Of a stretch of DNA of 21,427 bases, positions 15,667 to 21,427 are shown piece after piece. This DNA comes from JBDKTH01 sp964558295. GTDB taxonomy: Bacteria > Planctomycetota > Planctomycetia > Pirellulales > Thermoguttaceae. Position 1 is the first letter of the stretch; the number at the start of each line of letters is the position of its first letter. The notes under the pieces are model-generated. The model made no database searches. It had not been told where the DNA came from and saw only the letters and a list, made by a program, of their open reading frames with translations. A program made the position numbers and the translations under genes. The stretch covers positions 1 to 21,427 of the forward strand of contig CAZLDQ010000098.1 of NCBI GenBank assembly GCA_964558295.1, given 5' to 3'.

Positions 15667-17037
15667 TCAAAGCAAAACCATCTGGGCGATCGTGAAGTAA
15701 ATCACGATCCCTGTTACATCGACGAAAGTCGCCACAAAAGGACTGGACGCAAAACCTGGGTCAGTACCAAGCCGTTTGAACAATATTGGGAGCATGGAAC
15801 CGATTACCGTACCCCAAAGACAGATTGCCGACACCGCCGTGCCAATCACAACGGCAAGTTGCCAACGATTGGCGTCGCCGAGTATCCCTTGGGGGGTCAA
15901 TGCGGCACGAACGAAGCCGATGGCTCCGAGGGTCCCCCCGAGGGCCAAACCCATCATCAGTTCATGTCTCAGAACCCGCCACCAATCACGTACGTTCACG
16001 TGGCCAATTGCCAATGCACGAGTTATGAGGGTGGCCGCCTGGGAACCGGAGTTTCCACCGGTCGAAATACAAAGGGGAACGAAAAGACTGAGAGCGAGCA
16101 CTGCTTCGATCGCATGTTCGAAGCTGGACAACGCGGTAAAGGTAAATAACTCGGCGATAAACAGCAGCGACAGCCAGCCGGCCCGTTTGCGCCAGATGGT
16201 CAGGAAGGGAGCCTCCATGATGGTCGCGGCGAGGGGGCCCACGGCCCCCAGCCGGGGTCCATCTTCAGTCGCGGCCTCGACGACGGTGTCAATCACGTCG
16301 TCGTGAGTGACGATCCCCAGCATATGGTGCTCCTGATCCACGACGGGAATCGCCAAGAGGTCGAAGCGGGCCACCTTGCGTGCGACTTCTTCCGGGTCGT
16401 CGTCTACGTGGACGACGACCAGTTCACGTTCCATCAGGTCGCCGATCAAGGTGTTGGGACGCCCCATGGCCGAGACCAGTTGGCGAGCGGAGACAAGGCC
16501 TAAGAGGTGCTCGTGTTCGTCGACGATGAAGATGTAGTAGATCGTCTCCAACTCGCTGGCCTGCTTACCGATCTCCTCAAGGGCCTCGCGCACGGTGAGG
16601 TTCTCGCTGAGCCGGGCGAAATCCGTGGTCATCATGGCCCCGGCCGTGTTCTCCGCATACGATCGCAAGCGGAGAATGTTGCGTCGCTCGGCGGCCGGCA
16701 GCAAGGGGAGAAGCTCGTTAACCACCTGCGGGTCAACTTGCTTCAGCAGGTCCACACGATCGTCGGCCGGCAGATGGGCGATCAGATCGCCAATCTCCAC
16801 GCGATCAATCTGCTCGATGATTTCGAGCTGCTTCTGGGGATCAAAGTAGCTGAAAATCTCCGCCCGAACCGGATACGCGGCATGCCGCAGTACGTTCCAG
16901 GCCTCGTCGGGGGAGAGCCCTTCCATGAACTCTGCCGTTCGGGCCGGATGCAAGGCTGCGCAGAACTCCTGCAATTCGGCCGTGTTGTTCTCGGCAAGCA
17001 TCTCGCGCAGTTCAGGCAGATAAAGCGTATTGGTCAT
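15667..17037 (-). CDS. mgtE: Magnesium transporter MgtE
   Basis: Inner-membrane Mg2+ channel gated by cytosolic Mg2+; 456 residues, normal length. Order: N domain of helical repeats (about 10-125), CBS1 (about 136-198, starting AGAMMTTDF), CBS2 (about 202-258, with LLAIPVVDQEHHMLGIVTHDDV), a plug-type linker, then five transmembrane helices (about 285-456). Pore signatures are STGGNSGSQAATLITRAL (325-342) and DPGFASSPFVATFVDVTG (426-443); Asp440 aligns with the pore aspartate of Thermus MgtE. ATG at 17037 follows AGGAG, 5 nt spacing. The leader has small hairpins but no recognisable M-box Mg2+ riboswitch. Upstream lies a 462-nt gene-free stretch; downstream, on the same strand, is a DUF1559 gene that need not be functionally linked. 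Confidence 0.95.
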   Translation of the reverse strand: MTNTLYLPELREMLAENNTAELQEFCAALHPARTAEFMEGLSPDEAWNVLRHAAYPVRAEIFSYFDPQKQLEIIEQIDRVEIGDLIAHLPADDRVDLLKQVDPQVVNELLPLLPAAERRNILRLRSYAENTAGAMMTTDFARLSENLTVREALEEIGKQASELETIYYIFIVDEHEHLLGLVSARQLVSAMGRPNTLIGDLMERELVVVHVDDDPEEVARKVARFDLLAIPVVDQEHHMLGIVTHDDVIDTVVEAATEDGPRLGAVGPLAATIMEAPFLTIWRKRAGWLSLLFIAELFTFTALSSFEHAIEAVLALSLFVPLCISTGGNSGSQAATLITRALAIGHVNVRDWWRVLRHELMMGLALGGTLGAIGFVRAALTPQGILGDANRWQLAVVIGTAVSAICLWGTVIGSMLPILFKRLGTDPGFASSPFVATFVDVTGIVIYFTIAQMVLL

Positions 17038-17499
17038 GACGGCTCCTGTCAGATCGCTTCTGCTTCGAGCGGCGGGGACCGAGTGGTCCGGGAATACTAT
17101 TCAGAGGGTGTTGGGCGCCACTTCAGAGGGGATGCCCGGCTTCCTTAATCAGCAGAATCCTCCCGAAGTGTACGCCCTTCCAGCAACGGGATGGCTTTAG
17201 ACTATGTAGCTCAGGGGCGTTGACGGGCACAATCCCGTCACGACACTCCATATTGTCCCATGGCCTGCCATTTTGGGCTAGGGGCCGCTGGGACGAAATG
17301 TCTGAGCGCTCCCATCCTGCAACCGAAGTGCGATTAAGAGACGCTGCCCACCTTAGGGAGCAGACAATCCCCACCAGATGTGAATCGCTTCGTTGGCCGT
17401 GTTGGCCGGTGCGGGATCAATGAGTAGGCGGGCAATTCCGACTTCAAGAATGAATCCACGGCTTCGATGACGACACCCGCCACTGTCTGCACCGGGTAC
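17038..17499. other. 462-nt gene-free region upstream of mgtE
   Basis: This lies between the AAA ATPase stop (17500) and the mgtE start (17037), both on the minus strand. Short frames here lack SD sites and coherent sequence. Two small hairpins are visible: a perfect 7-bp stem tgacggg/cccgtca with 6-nt loop at 17221-17240, and ggacc/ggtcc with a 4-nt loop at 17076-17089. Neither has a U-tract. They could end the upstream operon or belong to the mgtE leader. No M-box motif or tRNA was recognised. Confidence 0.4.
17221..17240. other. Perfect 7-bp hairpin, no U-tract
   Basis: The sequence tgacggg-cacaat-cccgtca forms a perfect stem-loop about 260 nt after the AAA ATPase stop and 184 nt before mgtE. 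Lack of a T-run argues against a standard intrinsic terminator. It could be a structured leader element or a binding site for a dimeric protein. Confidence 0.35.
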
Positions 17500-19335
17500 T
17501 CACCGGATTCCCATTGCTTCCAACTGGTTGATCTCCAGTTGCCAGCCGTTGCGGTCTTTGTCGGTAACAGTTGGATCGGGCAGCAACGAACGACGGGTGC
17601 AGTTGACCAGGGCCTGGAGGGTCTGGTAGCGGCGCGTGAGGCCGATAGCCGGAGGGATATGGTCGTTGACAATGGCCAGCACTTCTTCGATCGTCTTGGG
17701 GGCCATGGCCTTCAGGTGCGAACGCAACGAACTGAACGCCGCGGCCGAGTAGCCTGGGGTGAGGGCCTCTAGTTGCGTGACCATCGCGTCGGTCGGCTCG
17801 GGGAAGACGCCCACGAGTACCCAACGGAGAAAGGCGTGGCGGTCGTCCCCCTCGGGATCGAGCACGGGAATAATCAGATCGCCGACTCGCCCCGGGCGGC
17901 GAATGTCGGGCGAGAGGAGGTGAATCCTCGCAGTCATCAGGAGCCAGACCACTCGGCCGCGCAACCGGGGGTCGGACATCATCCCCTGGATCTTGCCGGT
18001 CAGACGCCGCTCGGTCTCGTGCGTGTCGGCCCCGACGCCGCCAAACTGCGTGTCGGCCTCGTCGACGAAGATCACCACTTTTTCGAGTGCTTCGAGCGTC
18101 CGACGCAACCGTTCGAAGATCACGTCGGTTTGGCCGAACCACTGGCTGCGGATGTTTTTGAGCACCAGCACGGGCATGTCCAATTCGGCGGCCACGGCCT
18201 CGAAGATAAAGGTTTTGCCGCCGCCGATGGGACCGGCCACGGCCGCGCCCGGCAAGGCCTGATCGGCCGAAGCCTGGAAGCGGGGCAAAAGTTCGTCGCG
18301 CAGAAATCGCTTGAGTCTCGAGAAGCCGACCACGGCGTCAAGTGTGTGCGAGGGCTTCTTGAACTCGATGACGTCCTCGCCCAACTGGGCCTGGATGAAT
18401 TCTTCGACTTTGCCGACAACGTCGGCCGGCCGTAGCGGTTGGTCACCATAGGCTGCCGCCAAGAGCAGTTGACGTACAGCGTGGATTGACAGCCCGGCGG
18501 TCAAGGTGGCCAAGTCTTCCGGCGTGCTCCAAAGCTGCGGCTTGCGCGGCGCGGTGGCTAAGAAGTCGTTGATGAAATGGAGCCGGTCCGCCGCCGTGGG
18601 CGAAGGAATTTCCACGCCAAGGACCTGTGGCAGTCGCGCCACGCGGGGATGCACCAGGCTGCGCGACTCGGCGATCAGGCAGACGGCGTCGTTGCCGTTG
18701 AGGAAGGCCGGATCGCCGAACCAGTCTTGCACGATACTGATCCGATGCAACTGCCGGTCGGCCAAGGAGGCCACATCGCCGCTTCCGGCCGGCAGGAGCA
18801 TGTCGGCCGCTTCGATGAAGATCAGTAAGTGCTCCCGGAGGCTGCCTGAGCGGGAACAGACTGTCAGTTGGCGGAGCAGTTCCAGGGCGAGGGTGGGATT
18901 GCCAATGGCGTCCAAGAGCAACTGATCGAACTGCTCGCCTAGGCGGTCGAACTGCGATTTGCCCCGTTCCCTTAGCCCGCGGAGCAGGAGCGAATCGGGA
19001 TCAGAGTCCGACTTCCAGGCGATCCAGGCGTTTTTCACCTTCTCCGGCTCGTCGAGGACTCGAACCGGACCGTTCAACTCATAGACAACGCGGATCAGTC
19101 CTCGGGCTTGGGTTTTCGCCACCAGGAAGGGAATCAACGGAACGTACTGGTTGCCAGCGTCGAACAGATCATAGACGTTGCCCGAGAGAATGATACTGCG
19201 CGACTGTTCCGAGTTGAGAATCCGGGCCAAGCGGGTGAAGAATTCGTAGCTGTAGACCGCCCAGGCCAACTCCACGCCGGGCGGTTCGGGGGGGGGGGCA
19301 ACGCGCCGGGCATGGGGGGCTTTGAGGAGTCGCAT
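17500..19335 (-). CDS. AAA+ ATPase with Vps4-like pore loop, partner of PspA
   Basis: 611 residues from ATG 19335, 85 nt after the pspA stop; the frame is open back to 19566 but that would overlap pspA. The C-terminal AAA module is complete in outline: Walker A GPIGGGKT (368-375), pore loop SQWFGQTD (397-404), Walker B VVIFVDEAD (420-428), second-region motif SPDIRRPGRVGD (475-486). The pore loop lines up with the KWMGESE loop of Vps4. The sensor-1 position reads TARI where classical AAA proteins have TNRP, so Asn is replaced by Ala469. The N-terminal half (about 30-260) resembles a dead AAA domain: a strand IILSGNVYDLF without Walker A, LLIFIEAAD at the Walker B position, then a sensor-like strand and an I-P-x-P-x-x-x-x-R turn. 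No protease or MIT domain is seen. Probably remodels or disassembles the PspA-like polymer; inferred from context. Confidence 0.8.
   Translation of the reverse strand: MRLLKAPHARRVAPPPEPPGVELAWAVYSYEFFTRLARILNSEQSRSIILSGNVYDLFDAGNQYVPLIPFLVAKTQARGLIRVVYELNGPVRVLDEPEKVKNAWIAWKSDSDPDSLLLRGLRERGKSQFDRLGEQFDQLLLDAIGNPTLALELLRQLTVCSRSGSLREHLLIFIEAADMLLPAGSGDVASLADRQLHRISIVQDWFGDPAFLNGNDAVCLIAESRSLVHPRVARLPQVLGVEIPSPTAADRLHFINDFLATAPRKPQLWSTPEDLATLTAGLSIHAVRQLLLAAAYGDQPLRPADVVGKVEEFIQAQLGEDVIEFKKPSHTLDAVVGFSRLKRFLRDELLPRFQASADQALPGAAVAGPIGGGKTFIFEAVAAELDMPVLVLKNIRSQWFGQTDVIFERLRRTLEALEKVVIFVDEADTQFGGVGADTHETERRLTGKIQGMMSDPRLRGRVVWLLMTARIHLLSPDIRRPGRVGDLIIPVLDPEGDDRHAFLRWVLVGVFPEPTDAMVTQLEALTPGYSAAAFSSLRSHLKAMAPKTIEEVLAIVNDHIPPAIGLTRRYQTLQALVNCTRRSLLPDPTVTDKDRNGWQLEINQLEAMGIR
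19288..19298. repeat. 11-bp homopolymer (G on +, C in the coding strand)
   Basis: Eleven G on the plus strand read as GCC CCC CCC CCC in the AAA ATPase gene, codons 13-16 (A-P-P-P). A one-base slip would frameshift the gene near its start, before any domain. Such tracts are classical sites of slipped-strand change, but they are also places where assemblies err. Confidence 0.8.
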
Positions 19336-19420
19336 GGAAGGGAGCGACCGGCGTCCAGTCAGACCGAGGGAGTCTGCAGTGAAATCTTGAACCCCGACCC
19401 CTGAACCCAGTCCCCTCTTC

Positions 19421-20230
19421 TCACGCTTCGGGAATCCGCGGCTTTTCGGCTTCTGCCTTGGGTTTTTCCCCTTCCTTGGCCAAGCCGATGAGCCTGTCGA
19501 ACTCGGTGTCGGTCTGACTCTTAGCGGCGTACTCAAGGAATTCTTCTTCCTGGCGGCGTGTATCAATGCCGGCCATCTCGCGAGCCACGCGGGCTTGTGC
19601 GCGGGCCTTTTGACGCAGATCGCGCAAATCCTCCAGTTCGCGGCTGGTGCGGTCCTCGCTGATGCCGGCGATCATGTCTGACAGCTCGCGCTCTTCCCGG
19701 GCGGTGATCAGGTCGGCCACGGTCTCGTGTTTTTCCTGACTGATCCGCTCCAGATCACGCAGGAGCGACTGCAGCTGGGTCTTGTGTCCACCGATCGAAT
19801 TCTGCAGGGTCTTGATGTCCTCTTCCAACTCTGCGCAGCGGGCCTCTTTTTCTTCGAGCGTGGAACTGAAGTCCTTGAAAGCGGCCTGACACTTGATGTA
19901 CTCGGGATCATTCTTGACCGCCTCGACATTGCCGTTGTGCCGGTCGACCACTTTGCGAGCCATTGCCGCGGCTCCTTCCTTGAGCTTCTGCAGCCGGGCC
20001 ACTTCGTCGGTCTGGCGTTTTAGTTCCGCCTTCTTCTTCTCCTCCTGAGCGATCATGCCAGCCACCGCATCCTTGTATTGCTGGATCCGGCTCTTCTTGT
20101 CCTCGATCACATGGTCGTAGGTCGCCCGAACCACGTTGGGATTCGTGTTGAGGGTTGTGCGGGCCGCATCGATTCGACCGGTAATCAGGTATCCAAGGGC
20201 CCGAAAGTAACGTGCCATCGCTCGAAACAT
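19421..20230 (-). CDS. PspA/IM30 (Vipp1)-family protein
   Basis: 269 residues, nearly all helical coiled coil. The N-terminus (1-22, MFRAMARYFRALGYLITGR) is an amphipathic helix suited to membrane binding, as in PspA/IM30. The hairpin begins NPNVVRATYDHVIEDKKSRIQQYKDAVAGMIAQ (30-62), matching the family's first long helix. Further heptad-rich helices run to about 225, then come a short helix EFDRLIGLAKEG and a charged Pro/Lys/Glu tail. PspA/IM30 proteins polymerise on damaged membranes and share the ESCRT-III fold. The protein is longer than E. coli PspA (~222 aa), the excess lying in the C-terminal tail. ATG 20230 follows a perfect SD (AGGAGG, 7 nt). It is the middle gene of a three-gene operon: a two-TM protein 49 nt upstream, the AAA ATPase 85 nt downstream. 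No PspB, PspC or PspF is seen. Confidence 0.82.
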   Translation of the reverse strand: MFRAMARYFRALGYLITGRIDAARTTLNTNPNVVRATYDHVIEDKKSRIQQYKDAVAGMIAQEEKKKAELKRQTDEVARLQKLKEGAAAMARKVVDRHNGNVEAVKNDPEYIKCQAAFKDFSSTLEEKEARCAELEEDIKTLQNSIGGHKTQLQSLLRDLERISQEKHETVADLITAREERELSDMIAGISEDRTSRELEDLRDLRQKARAQARVAREMAGIDTRRQEEEFLEYAAKSQTDTEFDRLIGLAKEGEKPKAEAEKPRIPEA

Positions 20231-20279
20231 AGCTATTCCTCCTGCGGAATGGTTCCTGACGGTCGTGGCCGTGTGGTCC

Positions 20280-21143
20280 TCACTCTAATGCGCGATAGCC
20301 ACGCAGGCTACGGTCCAATTCTTCCATACGCACTTCAACACGTTTGGCCACCTCCAGGCCCTCGTCCAACTCGGCGCGGATGCCGGCCAGCTGCTCGGTT
20401 TGATCCGCATGCCGCAGGGCGGCGGCTTGGAGATGATCGAGGGTCGCATTGAGGCGTTCCAGGCTCCGGCCGACTTCGGCCAGCAAGGCTTGGCGTGCGG
20501 CAACCGCCTCGCGACGGCCTTCCTCGGTGGCCATCTGGTGAGTTGCCGTCCAGTAGTCGTGTGTTCGCTCCAAGGCGGCAAGGCAGGAGCGGTACAATTG
20601 CTCGGTCTTTTCGCGGATCTCCGGCAACAGGTGCGGATCTGTACGCTTCCCCAACACGTCCGCTCGCTGCATCCGTTGGTACAGACGCCGCATCTGTTCG
20701 AGATACTGCCTGGTTCGCGGGTCGCCGTCGACGCGCAGACGGCGCCAGAGGTAATGCAGATAAAGCGTATGGTTTCGTACTGCTTCGGTCTCCAATTCCT
20801 TGCTCGCCATGGCCTTCAGGCGGTCATGACCGAGCGTCCAACGAATCCCGGCCGAGCCGAAGGCGGCCAGAACACTGGCCAAGCCGACGACTCCAAGGAA
20901 GCCGGTGGGATTTCCCATTAGGAAGGCAATCAACAACGCCGCAGCCCCCAGCCAGAGCGGCACACTGACCGACGGCGCAGCAAACAACCGGTACAACATC
21001 CGGCTGCGCAGGTGCGAGGCGGCGACGGTGGGGTTTTCTACGGGTTCCATAGGGAGGTGTTCCCTGGAATTTGATCCGAGTCGAGCACGAACGTCAAGTA
21101 GTTCGGGGGGGAAGAATCTGGCCAAACAGGCTGCAGAGCTCAT
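20280..21143 (-). CDS. Two-TM membrane protein with coiled-coil cytosolic tail
   Basis: 287 residues, family not recognised. Two hydrophobic segments are separated by a short turn (about 58-76, VSVPLWLGAAALLIAFLMG, and about 80-100, TGFLGVVGLASVLAAFGSAG). A long, charged, almost wholly helical region follows (about 105-287), with heptad-like spacing of Leu and Ala at 215-285. The basic stretch before TM1 (HLRSRMLYR) and RW after TM2 favour both ends in the cytosol, placing the coiled coil beside PspA. ATG 21143 is chosen for its near-perfect SD (AGGAGG, 4 nt before); a second Met at 21050 (MEPVENP) has no comparable site. First gene of the operon. By position it may anchor or recruit the PspA-like protein or the ATPase at the membrane; this is inference. 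Confidence 0.75.
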   Translation of the reverse strand: MSSAACLARFFPPELLDVRARLGSNSREHLPMEPVENPTVAASHLRSRMLYRLFAAPSVSVPLWLGAAALLIAFLMGNPTGFLGVVGLASVLAAFGSAGIRWTLGHDRLKAMASKELETEAVRNHTLYLHYLWRRLRVDGDPRTRQYLEQMRRLYQRMQRADVLGKRTDPHLLPEIREKTEQLYRSCLAALERTHDYWTATHQMATEEGRREAVAARQALLAEVGRSLERLNATLDHLQAAALRHADQTEQLAGIRAELDEGLEVAKRVEVRMEELDRSLRGYRALE

Positions 21144-21312
21144 GTCCCCTCCTAAAGAAGTGTAGCCGATCGTTCAATGGCCGACCCTTGGCCTCTTCCT
21201 TTCTCCTTTAGACTCGTGGTGACGATCGCAACGCACCCGGGGAGATCGTGATGATGTGGCGTGTGGCAACCTAGTGAGAGCCATCAGGGAGCCATGACTC
21301 AGCCGGTAAACG
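21144..21312 (-). promoter_or_regulatory. Leader of the PspA operon with sigma-54-like site
   Basis: On the minus strand at 21294-21279, TGGCTC-N5-TGGCT resembles the sigma-54 -24/-12 element (TGGCAC-N5-TTGCW). The invariant GG and GC are correctly spaced at 10 nt and nine of eleven positions match. Transcription would start near 21268, with a ~125-nt leader. The heptamer ATGGCTC is also directly repeated 11 bp apart at 21278-21284 and 21289-21295. No good sigma-70 pair was found. Such short matches occur by chance in GC-rich DNA. Confidence 0.3.
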
Positions 21313-21350
21313 AAAAAGCCCTTGCGTAACACTTTGTTACACAAGGGCTT
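21313..21350 (-). terminator. Intrinsic terminator after tRNA-Ala
   Basis: On the minus strand a 15-bp stem (21350-21336 with 21330-21316, one G-U pair) closes a 5-nt loop and is followed by a T-run (21317-21313). It begins 4 nt after the last tRNA base, a textbook rho-independent terminator for the tRNA transcript. It also separates the tRNA from the PspA operon downstream. Confidence 0.9.
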
Positions 21351-21354
21351 AAGG

Positions 21355-21427
21355 TGGAGCGGAGGAGAGTCGAACTCCCGACCTCTGCAGTGCGATTGCA
21401 GCGCTCTCCCAACTGAGCTACCGCCCC
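21355..21427 (-). tRNA. tRNA-Ala (anticodon CGC)
   Basis: A complete 73-nt cloverleaf on the minus strand. The acceptor stem GGGGCGG/CCGCTCC contains the alanine identity pair G3-U70. The D arm is GCTC-AGTTGGGA-GAGC. The anticodon stem CTGCA/TGCAG has loop ATCGCAC, giving anticodon CGC, which reads GCG. The T arm is GGGAG-TTCGACT-CTCCT, and the discriminator is A73. The next genomic bases are CCT, so the full CCA is not encoded and must be completed enzymatically. The 5' end coincides with the window edge, so the promoter is not visible. Confidence 0.97.

Noticed and set aside
17038..17240. M-box (Mg2+) riboswitch upstream of mgtE
   Set aside because: Small hairpins are present, but none of the conserved M-box strings I know is recognisable on the minus strand.
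17195..17245. tRNA-like 'tagctcagggg' string followed by a hairpin
   Set aside because: The D-stem partner, anticodon arm and TTCGA loop are missing, so no cloverleaf can be drawn.
17123..17374. Short minus-strand frame between the ATPase gene and mgtE
   Set aside because: No SD, no recognisable protein, unusual composition; it covers the likely mgtE leader.
17334..17672. Minus-strand frame overlapping the end of the ATPase gene
   Set aside because: It overlaps the 3' end of a well-supported gene in another frame, and its product looks like an out-of-frame translation.
19336..19566. N-terminal extension of the AAA ATPase into pspA
   Set aside because: It would overlap pspA by ~146 nt and read low-complexity Arg/Lys/Ser/Pro sequence; ATG 19335 lies in the intergenic gap.
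1..21427. CRISPR array, insertion sequence, prophage or integrase
   Set aside because: No regularly spaced identical repeats with unique spacers, no transposase or phage genes, and no terminal inverted repeats were seen. The tRNA-Ala at the edge shows no attachment-site duplication within the window.

Overview
The window looks like chromosome of a planctomycete, most likely Pirellulales. This is inferred from gene families and not from a marker gene. Two prepilin-like DUF1559 proteins, a small lipoprotein opening with a 'GTVTLDGKPL' motif, a Tat-exported Gfo/Idh/MocA oxidoreductase and the end of a large 47-residue-repeat protein are all typical of that group. The DNA is GC-rich. Genes lie on both strands in short operons, and Shine-Dalgarno (SD) sites range from perfect to absent.

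Layout from the left. (1) Positions 1-452 hold the 3' end of a tandem-repeat protein on the plus strand. (2) Positions 463-4274 form a minus-strand run, clpS -> mtaB -> a secreted protein with two SPOR-like regions -> rdgB: proteolysis adaptor, tRNA modification, unknown envelope protein and nucleotide-pool cleaning. (3) Positions 4391-7184 carry an M20 peptidase and serS on the plus strand. (4) Positions 7284-10744 carry two divergently transcribed phosphohexomutases, an archaeal-type GlmM-like enzyme and a larger PGM2-like enzyme. (5) Positions 10745-11293 contain no supported gene. (6) Positions 11294-12571 encode the Tat-exported oxidoreductase. (7) Positions 12590-17037 are minus-strand: mgtE, two DUF1559 proteins and a lipoprotein. 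(8) Positions 17038-17499 contain no supported gene. (9) Positions 17500-21143 form a minus-strand operon: a two-TM coiled-coil protein -> a PspA/IM30-family protein -> an AAA+ ATPase. (10) A complete tRNA-Ala(CGC) with a strong intrinsic terminator closes the window.

The most interesting region is the last operon. PspA/IM30 proteins belong to the ESCRT-III superfamily. Here one is encoded between a small membrane protein with a coiled-coil tail and an ATPase whose pore-loop region (W-F-G) resembles Vps4/katanin-type AAA proteins. The ATPase also has a degenerate AAA-like N-terminal half. The arrangement reads as a possible bacterial membrane-remodelling or repair module, with membrane anchor, polymer and disassembly motor. 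It has no classical PspB/PspC/PspF partner in view. The ATPase gene carries an 11-base homopolymer near its start, and a sigma-54-like site lies upstream of the operon.

Other points of note are a 19-nt element repeated in inverted orientation in two gene leaders, a probable extra segment inside MtaB, a ClpS lacking the usual histidine of the N-degron pocket, and internally duplicated SPOR-like regions. All functional calls rest on reading motifs by eye; no searches were run.
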